From Cardiocondyla obscurior (Eukaryota > Arthropoda > Insecta > Hymenoptera > Formicidae): a stretch of 64,000 nucleotides of DNA. Below, piece after piece: positions 24,114 to 35,029 of this stretch; positions within the stretch are counted from its first letter, which is position 1; each line of letters opens with the position of its first letter. The stretch lies in the NCBI RefSeq assembly GCF_019399895.1, contig NC_091866.1, forward strand, positions 3,331,501 through 3,395,500, read 5' to 3'. The notes below the pieces were generated by a model. The model saw only the letters and a program-made list of their open reading frames with translations. It was not told the DNA's origin and ran no database searches. Both the position numbers and the translations under genes were made by a program.

Positions 24114-25975
24114 GTAAAGTAATTGGCAGAGAAGTGTCGATGCCGTTTGCCGTTAGAAGAAATATCGGTCTCCTCTATCAATAGTGTCGCCATTGGTTTA
24201 GGGAAATTGCGGCCTTTAATGAAAGGCTCTTAGGATTTTTCAATTCAAACGTACCTGTTGCGCGTCAAATCAAGGAATATATTTATTGAATATCATAAAT
24301 TAAGTTACTCGGAAAATAGCTATCGATATTAATGTTAGGTATTTTTATGGAGGGGTTTTCTTTTCTAAATTGTACATTAATTTATTAATGGCGTTGGGAT
24401 AAATAAGATCGTTTGAGATTCAGGATTTTAATTAGAGATTAACTCTTGAGAATGTGAGATATTTAATTTATTGTGCAAAAGAATTATAACTTCTTTTTTT
24501 TTTCTTTTTTTTTAATCCCTTTTCTCTCGAGCACAAAACAAAGGTGTTGAAGCATTCGGGTAGTCGAAGCGAGATCACGATACCGCGATAGCATTGTAGC
24601 ATTCTTGGGTGCATTCGCCGCGGCGGTGGCAAGGGAGAAGAGGAGTCGCCAGATGCGAAGTTATTGTGCGTGCGAGGGCGTGCAACCAAGCCGCCGCTCA
24701 TTGTGTGCGCGCAACATGCGTCCGATGCAAATGGGACTTCTTTCTCCAGGTAGGATCGCAGGTGCGCGATGGAACGCCTCGCGAATTTGCACCGTTGTAA
24801 TGACCGCGTTAACGATTGCGTTCCCTTGGCTGATGATCGTTCGCAAACTCGTCTTCTCCGGCCCTTTCGTTACATTCCGCGACAGTTTCGAGGCTTGATG
24901 GGGAGATTTTTTTTTACGAGAACAATAGGATGATTAAGCTTTATCTCGTTCAAAGATAAAAAAAAACTGATGCGCGTACATAAATTATTTCTGCGTATGT
25001 ATGTAGGAAGTGACTTTACAGTAAAACGATTTTTTATAAATAAGTTATTACGTTTATGTCAGAGAAATATCAGAAGTTTATTGTGGCTTTTCATTGTTAT
25101 TTAAGATATTCTATAATTAGGAAATTATTCTGCAATATTTAAAGATAAGAGAAAGAAAAAAAATTTCAAGATATTGCGGCCAAGGTATTCCTGCAATTTA
25201 TTCGACTGACAGTAGCCGATATATTTTTGCTCTCGTATAAAAGTACGTATAGCTTTCCATCAATTTCAAACGGTGGGGAAAGAAAAAAAGAAAAAGTCTG
25301 AGAGTTTGATGGAAATCGACGGTTGTTGGCGGAAGCGCGACGTCGTGAGAGAACTCATAAATGCGGGCCACGCACGTTGAAGATAAACATTACCTATCGG
25401 CGATGCCGGACTGGAAATTGCGTCTGGAAAAATATGCAATAAATTCGTTTTGCTTGCAGTAGCAAATCATGCAGGCGGTAGCCAATCACGAGCGCGGTTA
25501 AGCATCGCGGCCCACCGGCATACCGTTATATTTTGCGTTTGCCGGCGAAAATAAATCGCGCCACGGGTTTACAATGTACTATATCATAATGTGCCGTGGC
25601 ATCGTAACGCGCCCGATAGGCAGTTGAATTTTACATGAACCCTCTCGAACGCAGGAGCACCCGCTTCTCGGCGTTAGATGCGCAATTTTTCAAGTAAGCC
25701 ACCCTTTGATTTGATAAACATCCACGGAAATATTAGATTTAGGTGACGAGTGTTTTTAATTATAATTCTTTTTTTTTTTTCGATAAACGATATCGCCGAG
25801 GATCAATTTTAATAATTTTTTATATACGACTTTGCTCCTTTTTTTTATTTACGTAATAAATTTTCGAAACTGAAGGCGTGAGTAACGAAAAGGAAATCAT
25901 ATTCCAATTACTTTATTATATTACGATTCGATCTATTTTGTAAGTGATCGAGATAGGGATGAAACTATCGGTGCC
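24114..25975. other. Noncoding stretch, no gene recognised
   Basis: AT-rich with T-runs near 24494-24514 and 25768. A CpG-richer part at 24.55-24.90 kb holds overlapping frames in two phases, typical of chance. Confidence 0.5.
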
Positions 25976-26005
25976 GTCGGATTTGGCAGCGTCGGATTTG
26001 ACAGC
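25976..26005 (+). repeat. 15-bp tandem duplication
   Basis: Two adjacent 15-mers (gtcggatttggcagc and gtcggatttgacagc) differ by one transition. Confidence 0.9.
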
Positions 26006-26442
26006 ATTCATTTCGCAGATGACGCGAGGCGATAGAGAGCTTTGGTTTTGGCAGTTTTACGGACAAATCGAAACGATTTAATCGCGAGATAAATATCGCT
26101 CGTTCGTCAAACACGGTCGTCGATATAACTCACTGCAACGAGCTCGAAATTAATGTCAAGCTCATTGAGCAACTTAATACCTGCAAATCAGGCCGGCGTT
26201 GACGTTTATTCGTCGGCGAATGTTTCGCGGTGGCCACCTGCCGCCCGTGTTTATTCGTTGGTTAATAAAATGACACTCGTAGTCCGACGAGCTATGAAGA
26301 ATCTGTTCAAACAAATGTGCACGATGCGAGAGATTAATTCCCACCCCTTTCGAAAAATTTGGCACGCGATGCACATAAACTGCTAACACGTAAATCGTTC
26401 CGTTCAAATAATATACTTTATTTATTTTATTATTTTTTTTTA

Positions 26443-26526
26443 TTGAGAAGGCAAATAAGTTCGTTCATTTTTTGTCGTTATAGTTTATTACGTTAAAAAA
26501 TCGAACGAACTTATTTGCCAACCTGA
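26443..26526. mobile_element. Mariner-type MITE (84 bp), TA target duplication
   Basis: A 17-bp perfect inverted repeat, ggcaaataagttcgttc (26450-26466), is matched at 26503-26519. The pairing extends through T6/A6 with one indel. The right end reads inward as tcaggttggcaaataag, which has the layout of insect Tc1/mariner terminal repeats. TA dinucleotides at 26441-26442 and 26527-26528 fit the mariner TA target duplication. Only about 36 bp separate the 17-bp arms, so it has no transposase and would have moved only in trans. The left outermost 8 bp have diverged. Confidence 0.8.
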
Positions 26527-27279
26527 TATTTAATTAAATGCTCGGTGTAAAATTGAATTTAGGATTTATGCACGGTATAAGAAACAGCTTTCGACGATGC
26601 ATGCAAATATAATTAGGTATAAATTATTTCAATCGAATAAAACATTTATTTTGTGCGCACCTCGGGATTAACCGTGATAAAGAAGATTTGTTTGTGAATC
26701 AGAGATCAATCGGTGCGCGTAGCGAGCGCGAGGGAATTAGTATTTCACTTACTCCTACCGATTCACTCCAAATTCCGAGTAATCTCGCTGGCTCGAGCTT
26801 TAATATGTAAATCCGTCGGTGCAACAACTGGTTCGTTTGAGGGTTATTATCGATCGGCACGTTTCGGTACGGTAAATCAGTTACAATCATGACAACGGTG
26901 GTGTAGCTCATTTATTAATGGTGGAAATACACCAGGCTGATATTGCGCGGTAACGAAACTGCTTTTCAAATAGCAAGAAATGTAAAATTTATTTGTAATT
27001 GCGTAAAGACAGGGTCAGCGTGAAATTCAATAAAATTATTTCTACTTTAAAATTATTGCAATCAATATTTCGGATAGAAGCGCGAATAACGCTAATTTTC
27101 TTTTTTTTTTTTTTTAATTTAGTTGTATTTTTTAATTTATCTTTCCTTAAAATGAGATCTAATTATAGATTTCTTTATAACGAGAATTAGTAGTACTTCA
27201 TTCTTGAAAACAAAGCCGCGAGAAGATACGGTAAATATCGTTTGTTCCGGCTTTCTTTTTGTTAAGGTAAAAACTAACA
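26527..27279. other. Noncoding stretch, no gene recognised
   Basis: Includes a T15 run near 27102. A minus-strand frame (26699-26911) of balanced composition reaches a donor-like gga|gtaagt, but has no good acceptor. Confidence 0.45.
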
Positions 27280-27837
27280 ATGGAAACGATAAAGATTGTT
27301 GAAACTCTTAGTCGTGCAGTCGATTTCCGGAATTCGCGGGCGTTGAAGTTGCGAGCGTCGAGATCAAGGAAGTCGCGTAGAATAGAAGACATCGAGAGAG
27401 GGAAAATAAATAAATTTAAAGACACGACAGTCTCTGTGGGAAATACCGACAGCTATCCCCGCGGGCGGAAAGTGCAAGGCGGCAGAGTGGATGCTATCAA
27501 AGCAAAGGGCGGTGACGGCAGTTCACACCGTAGACTTGGCGACTCCCTTCGTCGCGACTGCACTCCGGGCTTTGTTTCGCCTCTCTCGCTTTTCTCGTGG
27601 ATTCCTTCGAGCGCCAGAGACATACGCATTTCCACTACTCCGCGATATATACCCTTTTCCTCAATTTTTCTGCGTGCGAGTCGTACGAAAATGCAGGCAC
27701 CGCGCCACCGAGACGCATCGACTAGTAGGCATCGCGTTGTGGGAATACGTTGCGCGAGAAGTGAATATCATGCTTGCGAGAAGTATGTAGAAGAGAAGAA
27801 TAGAAGCTCTCGGGTGGAATTTTCGAAAAATTCTTAG
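27280..27837 (+). other. Unverified 185-codon ATG open frame
   Basis: This is the longest ATG-initiated frame without a homopolymer stretch. The start context aacaATGg is close to the insect consensus. The product would be basic and rich in Arg, Ser and Lys, with no recognisable domain, signal peptide or membrane segment. A second plus-strand frame and two minus-strand frames overlap it, as usual in GC-richer random DNA. About one frame of this size is expected by chance in 64 kb, so I would not call it a gene. Confidence 0.12.
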
Positions 27838-29342
27838 TGAGAAAAGATTGCAGCGATCGCGCCTTTTTCAATAGTCGTACGTACAGCGATCCGGGGATAC
27901 CGTTATTATTATTACCACTGCATATTATTTTTTTCAATTGTAACATGGAATATCTCGTGAACATGATCTTAATTCACATATTATAATTTTTTTAAATTAC
28001 ATTTTAGTATAAAAAAAAATGGGAATAAGGTTATTTATTTGTAGTAATTGTTATAGCGTTAAAAGCAGTGACTACGTAAGATTGTAAAATGCAGACTCGG
28101 GTAGAAATGAGATTTTTAGAATTTTTATATCGATCAGGAGAAATTTCTATTTCGCACTTGGAGGTGGACGGATAAATACATCAAGGTAGCACGCTTTTGA
28201 TATATTTTTTGGCGTGACATTATCTTCGCCGCGCTCCTGGTATTCGATTCAAGTTTTTTCTGTACCTCTTTTTTATTTTTTTTTTCCTTTTTCATTTTTC
28301 ATCGGTGATTGTCGTTGGCGCGGAGTCAATTTCTAGCACAGCGATCTCGGTAAAGAATCGTGCCAAGCTGCAGCCTCTAAGGAATCGATTGTTAGCTTTC
28401 GTCTCTCTTTTTTTTTCTGCGTCTTTTATTATTTCTTTTTTTTCCTCGCCTTCTTATACATTTCATGCGCACTTGAATAATACGTTCTTTTCAATTTGTG
28501 TTTATGATAAATTCCGTTATCACTTCTAACAAATAACATTTTTGATATCTGCAATACTTAAAAAAAAAAAAAAATAGATGTATGTATCTTTAAGTTTGTA
28601 TTGTGCATCGAGGCTGAGATTTTGCGTCGAATGTCATATCGCCATCGTAACTAAACGATTTCGAATAACGTAGGAAATATAGGAGAGGTACCACAGATTT
28701 CTAATTAATGTATGCAGAATAGAATGGAGTTACACGACTAATGAATATACCGCGAGCATCGTGATAGAGGGTACGTGACGTTTATCTATCCGCCTCGAAA
28801 TATCCATCAGCTAGTCCGTTGGTATTAATTAACTGTCAGTTGGTACTGAACAGCTGCCGAAGAATTGATTTGAGGGATAACACAGCGTATAATATGCGTT
28901 GATGATTGATAGCATAGAAAATGTAGACATTTGAAACTGCAAAAATGATTAATAATCCAATTATTAAAGCTATTAATGAAATTACTAGCGATCCGTTCTT
29001 ATTATCAATCTTTCGTTAATTTATTTTAAATTAAAATAAAAGTATTTGAACGCTCTGTCAGTCGTAACAAGGGAATGTATATTCCCCTCGTGCCGGCGCG
29101 CATTTAGCAGCTTGTTCGACTTGCCCATTTTATTTATCTCGGGGAATGCAATTATTTAATTAAATGTTCGAGAGCGACGTGATAAATTAAATTGTTTTAT
29201 TTTGCGAATTCGACCGCGTTTTGAGCCGACGAAGATCCAGTGTGGGATAATATCCTTTTCTTTACGCGTCGAACTATCGGTTCGTAATGTTGGTTTTGTT
29301 CGCGATCGATTGCAAAGCGTTGCGAGGAAAATAATACACATC
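27838..29342. other. Noncoding stretch, no gene recognised
   Basis: AT-rich, with T-runs around 28280 and 28430 and an A-run at 28561. No structure beyond homopolymers is seen. Confidence 0.55.
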
Positions 29343-29462
29343 ACGATCGCACATTAATCGCCGCAATGCGTTACATATGAATCTTTCTGTTTTCGACGCG
29401 GCGGGGGTGTGAGGTGATTTAATAAGGCTATATTTCGTATTGATTTATAAATACATCCCGCG
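29343..29462 (+). repeat. Left arm of a diverged inverted duplication
   Basis: Four blocks match the right arm (30164-30299) in inverted orientation and the same order: 29343-29352 (9/10), 29353-29362 (10/10), 29368-29387 (19/20) and 29400-29462 (57/63). Spacers between blocks differ in length. The largest block includes a perfect 27-bp core containing taataaggctatattt. At four of the six mismatches in that block this arm has T where the right arm has C, including CpG positions. Confidence 0.9.
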
Positions 29463-30163
29463 AGATTCCGCGCAAACTCGTGCTATTTAGCTAATTGCTC
29501 CGCGATACTGAAATAATAGCGATGTTTAGTTGCATGTGCGAGTAGACGCCGGTGGGACCATATGCAAACTACATCTTACGAAAACTGTGCGCGTTACGAT
29601 AATCAATACGGTACACATTTTAATGCACTGCCGGAATAACGTAGCACTGTCTTCATTAATTTTCTAAACTAGCGAATTACGCTATTCGGTTACAACGCAT
29701 TTGGAAATAATTAATTATAACGTGAGTAAATCTTAATACATTTCGTTATTTTAATATCAGCTCGAGACGATAGTCAAGACTATATTTAAATAATTATCAA
29801 CGATATCTACGTTATCAAAGCTCTAAGTTCCCCGTGTCTTGAGACGTATTACTTGGATAAACTTCTTTTTCGCGTAGAAGAAATTTCGAAATTAATTAAA
29901 AATTGTTTCCGCAACTATGTACATAAGAGTAGGTATCTATATCTATCTACAAAGTGCAGGAGAGAACCTGTGTTTCTCCGTTCTTCATTTCCTCGGCTGT
30001 AAATAACCATCAGGGCCGTTCGTGACACGTGAAAAATCCGATGGTCCGGTTTCCTTGACGCGGCTCGGCGCCGCGGTGCGCCGCGCGTTCGTTCCCCAGA
30101 TTTATCGATTACAAATTGCACGGCTATCAATCGCCTAATGATACTCTCATGAACGCGCGCGCG
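29463..30163. other. 701-bp spacer between inverted arms
   Basis: AT-rich over its first half and CpG-rich towards the right arm, ending in a (CG)7 run at 30154-30167. No transposase-like frame or terminal signal is seen. The inner sequences of the two sides show no convincing continued pairing. Confidence 0.6.
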
Positions 30164-30167
30164 CGCG
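30154..30167. repeat. (CG)7 run
   Basis: Seven uninterrupted CG units, Z-DNA-prone, directly at the inner edge of the right inverted arm. The left arm has the shorter cccgcg at the equivalent place. Confidence 0.9.
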
Positions 30168-30299
30168 AGATGTATTTATGAATCGATGCGAAATATAGCC
30201 TTATTAAATCACCTCTCGCCCCCGCCGTGGCCGGAAAGATTCATACGTAACGCGTCGCGTTTAGCGGGCGATTAATGCGGTTATCCGCGGTGCGAGCGT
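30164..30299 (-). repeat. Right arm of a diverged inverted duplication
   Basis: Reverse-complement counterpart of 29343-29462, with blocks at 30164-30226, 30234-30253, 30267-30276 and 30290-30299. It is 16 bp longer than the left arm because of longer spacers. CpG sites are better preserved here than in the left arm. Confidence 0.9.
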
Positions 30300-31515
30300 T
30301 ATTTCCCAACGGCCGTGAACGAAATGTTTCGCCATTGCGCCGCGCCGTTACAAGATCGCGGATCTATTGCGGTTGTAATATCGATGGCCGCTAAGTGAAA
30401 AACAGACCCACTTTAATCCGCTCGCGTGCTTAGACACGAAGTCCCCTCCCGATGCCGTAAATAAAAGCCCTACATTCGCGCTCGCGAATGGTAATCGTTA
30501 TTTTTCTCGTCCGCGGTGTATTGCCGCGGCGGCACTCATACGAAACGAAGCAAACTTGACATCGCCTGAATAATAACGCATGCAAATTTCACGGGAGTCC
30601 GCCGGGTAACGCTCGTCTCTCTTAAACAAAGGCGACTTTCACGTTAATATCGGACGCACGGTGACGACGTTTATGCGGCATCGTGGCGGACTTGGAGAGG
30701 CGGACGACATGCAAAAATTATGCAACCGCGGTAACGCGAAGCGCGCACTACCGGCTTGATTTAGCGATGAATACTTTATTACGAAGAACAGAGCCGCGCC
30801 TGTGTATGTACGTGCGCGGCCGCGTGTACTAGCCTGCGTAGCGAAGACAATTTATCGACGGCGAAGAGACCGGATGAAAAGCATACACGACGGGGACCGT
30901 TCTTCCGCATGTCGTCGCGTCGCGTTCTCGTCGGTCGCTTTATATCGCGCATTTGAGAAACTCGGAAGCAACCAAGTCGGCACCGCGGCAACGACAATTG
31001 AAAGTCCGACTCGCGAATTTATTCAGCGGCAAACGCGGTTACCGCTTGCGGAAGACGTCGCGTATTTGCTTTTCTCGTGCGCGCATAATGCACCAGTCGT
31101 GGATTGATGCGCTGGCTTCTCCGTGACGTCGCCGCGCGATTTGCATTACGTCGAGAGAGTCTACGGGCTATGAGTCTTTCCCCGATGATCGAACGACGCG
31201 TGAAAGTACGCAAGAGTTAAATTAGCTGGATGCTTTTTCTCAATCGAAACGAAGCTTCGTGTAAAAAGGAACTTTACGCTTACGTTTTTTATATTAATTT
31301 ATTATCTCGTATATAATTTATAAACGCAATATTACAATTTTTTTTTTTATTACAATAGCATAAGAATAGAAGGAATAATAAATTAAATTTATGAATTTAT
31401 TTGAAATTGGATAAATAGTGGCGTTTCCAATCGCGCTTTTTTATTTCTTGATTGCGGGCAGGTAGTGACCCAGTGATTAAATTCTGAGTTTGTTAATTCT
31501 GACCGAAATCGGCAG
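30300..31515. other. CpG-dense noncoding stretch
   Basis: High CpG density to about 31.2 kb, with a plus-strand frame of 101 codons (30802-31107) and no family match. AT-rich DNA follows. Confidence 0.5.
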
Positions 31516-31612
31516 ACTGTTCGTATACTTACTGGTGCACCGTTTACGATCAGTCGCATTCCTTGCACTTGCCTCCCTCGCGGCTCAATTATGCCCTCAT
31601 GCCGGACAATAT
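31516..31612 (+). other. Possible internal exon
   Basis: The sequence ggcag (acceptor-like, weak pyrimidine tract) is followed by 97 nt open in one frame (peptide includes YTYWCTVYDQSHSLHLPPSR), ending at caatat|gtaagt. The minus strand is also open across most of this interval and ends at its own donor-like cca|gtaagt, so the signal is ambiguous. No family is recognised. Confidence 0.12.
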
Positions 31613-32336
31613 GTAAGTTCGTTTATCTTTATGGGTAATCGCGTGCAATAAAGTGCGCGGAGGCACGACGTTATACGGTAATTATGAGGCGGAACGTCTA
31701 TGAAATGCCCGCGCTATAAAGCGATCGCGCGATGCGCCAGGCATATTGTGCATCGTGAAAGCACGAGTGATACCTTGGAATAATAGATATTGACGTACTG
31801 AATATATATTCCCAGAAATATCCCGCTCAATTACTCGCTCGGTTTTATCGTTTCGAATATATACCGCCCGAGCATTCGATACCACCGTGTGTTTGCTTGA
31901 ATTTCGTATGCAGAGAATATTCATGAGAACAATAATTAATTTGCTTCACCATCGAGAATATGCGTTGTGTATAATATGCATTAATGGGCGATGTAGAAGG
32001 ATCGTATTAGTAAAGATAAAAAAAGTTCAGACCTTTAAACTGTTCTCAGATATTAATCATTAATTTTTAATATGTTCAGTTGTGTTACTTTTTTCGAAAA
32101 TATATGCTTAAAAGTATAAACATATTTTTTTCTTTTTTTTTTTTTTTACATTCAAAATAATGATTGATTTTGATATCAGTAATTAGGAGAGACATTTTAA
32201 GGAGTATATTAGTAGGTCAATGTATTCCGCAAAAAGATCAATTATGTTGTAATTGGTGGTATCGCACGACCGCTTTCAATTTTATTTTTTAATATACAAA
32301 ACAGATACATTTTTAACAGAGTTAAACTTTTCGTTC
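31613..32336. other. AT-rich noncoding stretch with small ATG frame
   Basis: An 80-codon minus-strand ATG frame (31682-31924) has balanced composition but no recognisable domain. A T-run lies near 32130. Confidence 0.4.
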
Positions 32337-32380
32337 AAAAAAAAAAAAAAAAAAAAAAGAAAGAAAGAAAAAAAAGAAGG
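32337..32380 (+). repeat. A22 run plus (GAAA)n
   Basis: Twenty-two A residues followed by GAAA units. No target-site duplication or gene-like body upstream suggests a retrocopy tail. Confidence 0.9.
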
Positions 32381-35009
32381 TTTCGTCCGAAAGGTTAAAT
32401 TTCGCCCTTTACATTAAGCTTGAAACAAATGTCTTTTTAAATCGGGATACTGCTAATGAGAATTGATTCGAAATTTACTAATGAATTTGAACCGAGCGAA
32501 ATGTATCAATGTCTCAGCGCGACAACAATCGATGTCATTCTGTAACTATTCCGAACTACAAGCCCTTTCTATGCCGAAATTGCGAAATTAGCGCACGGCC
32601 CGCGGTAGATATTCATTACATTAATAATATCGCGTGTGATTGTATTGCCGTAAATTATTATTAACTATTCGCGATCAGTTGGCCTGGCGATAAACATTTC
32701 CATATGTCCGCCCGGAATAACGTATCGCTCTATTACTAGGGCCCGGTATATTTGTAGTCGGGGCGCAATTATTGCCCGCGATAAATTGCTCGCTCGCGCA
32801 ATAATAGCGACGTAAGGAGTGCGTGCTGCTGCGTTTTGATACGCCGACATGCATATTACGAACCTTAATTGCGAGCGTAATTGCTCACGTTGGTCATCGC
32901 GCCTCTCGTCCCAACGTTTTTTTCTTTTTTTTTCTTTTTTTTTTTTTTGCACCGTTGCTGTTCGCGCTTATTAAAACTTTGCTGAAAGTAAAATTTACAG
33001 AGCGAGAAAGTAAGTGCTCGCGAATGCGTTGTGCGCGTACGATATTTGTTCTTGCGCTTAAAGACACAAATTGAATGAATCTTCGGCATTTACTTTTTTG
33101 TTTGAGTTTCAAAAGATATATGCAATAGCGCGCAATAAAGAAACGTAGGGACTTATATTGGAAGATTTAGACTAAGTAATTTGGGACTAGTTCTGCAAAA
33201 TCACCGCGAATGGTGCGTTTATGCGATTCGTGGTGTCCATCGCTAGGCTTTGTTATGTATTTATGTGCATATTCGCTTATTTGTCGAGAAATTCCAGCGC
33301 TGTGTCGGCTCTAGGGTGCTCACGATTCGCTCCGGGTCTCCCAGTTACATGCACGATTCCAGCCCTCGTAGGTTTATTTTTGATTCCTTCGTGTGCGTTC
33401 ACGTACGTGTATAGTCCGCGCATGTAGATCTCGCTCGTATAATTCTTATACATGTAAAACTCTCGGTATTTATCGTAACACCAAAGTACCTACCTGCATT
33501 TGAGACTATCATATTTTCGGGCATCTGAGAGGATCACTAAAAAGTATGATCGTTTTAATATATTTCATATACAAATCGAATCGATACATACGTATACATA
33601 TTGTTGATAAAATATTATTTTAAAATCGTATAAAATATAATTATTAAAATTAGCGAATTTAAAATTGTATACGCAAAAGTTTAAACGTAATTTATTGACA
33701 TTCGTATATTAATAAAAATCCAACGTTAATCAGAGAAGTGCAAATGTTTAACAAGAAATTAAATTTATATTTCGCAAATTATTTATAGAATTGGTAAATA
33801 ATCTCGACATTCGTAAGCAATTCCACAACGTTCATTCGCGCAACTGCATGCCGTGCTTTTGTTTGCGGGTACGCGAATCGATCTCCAGTCGGATCGCCGT
33901 ATGCGGTTTAAGCCTTGACCAAGATCGACGGGAATGCCGTGGATTCGGCGCGGTATGACGATCACGTCCGTAATTAATTGTGCGCATAGTCGCGGCCGCA
34001 CATTTGCGATCCGTGCGCATTTGAGCGTAGCGCGCGAAAAATCTGTTCCGAGAACGATTTACATACGCGGCGCGTCGACGATTTTAATGAACTTTGTATC
34101 TCGTATATTGCGAATTTATGCGCGTAAAAAAGGTAGTAAGCGCACAAAGCTCAAATCTGTTTTTTTTTTTTTCTTGTTAGACAAAGTTTCTTTCCCTTTT
34201 TCTTTAAAAAAACATTAACTCGGTAATTTAAAGAGACTTGTAAAGCGTTGCGAGCGATACTATAAGGAAATTGTAAAGATATTTATTTGGGAATTTTTTG
34301 TAGTGATTCACGAATGGTGAAAACGTTGAATCGTACGAATTAATCATTACATAAAGTATGGAATATCGTGTAATTTATAAGGCGAATGACGCTCGATAAA
34401 TTCTCGTCCTTTCATTACTATAAATTCCCGGATGTCGCGCATTTTTCCATCGTGATTTTCTCGATCAGACCAGCTGAAGCAATAAATGTTATATAGGTGT
34501 ATAAAAAATTTACACTGCGCTGTATATAATCATAATTAGCATCCTGCTGGATGTTGAACCGTGCCCTTTTATTTACGTCTCGCCATTAATGTATCTACCT
34601 CCGCGTGTAAACTAATATCATCTTCATCGTGAGAGAACTTCTCCTATATAACAAACTTGACTTTCAATTTATTATCTTTTATCTGATATAACTAATGAGG
34701 ACGGTGTATTAAAAATACATGTAAAGTTCTCGATCAATTTGCTAAAATTTTTAATTATTCGATATTCGAGTAAGCATTCGTTAATAATTTTAATGCTGTT
34801 TATTTCTTTATTTTTTTTATTCATTGTTTACGAATTGCATTTTTGGAGTCTGTCAGCGCGAAATCAATGAAGTCCTTTAGAGTTTTCTGTTGGCGTTATT
34901 CGCACGGCGACGATGGCAGGTATAGCGACGAAGAAAAAGAAACGAGCAAGCCGCGCGGGTTGACTCTTCTACTCATCGTGCGCGCGCGTAAGAACCGTGA
35001 ACTGTTCTT
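32381..35009. other. Noncoding stretch, no gene recognised
   Basis: T-rich tract at 32920-32948, CpG-dense DNA at about 33.83-34.07 kb, and AT-rich elsewhere. A 68-codon plus frame (33221-33427) is hydrophobic at its start but unsupported. Confidence 0.5.
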
Positions 35010-35029
35010 GGGGTCCCGCGAGGGACCCC
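35010..35029 (+). other. Perfect 8-bp hairpin with GCGA tetraloop
   Basis: ggggtccc, gcga, gggacccc: eight perfect pairs closed by a loop that fits the GNRA tetraloop class, a common stable RNA motif. A smaller cggg-ata-cccg hairpin follows near 35070. No RNA family is recognised. Confidence 0.8.
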
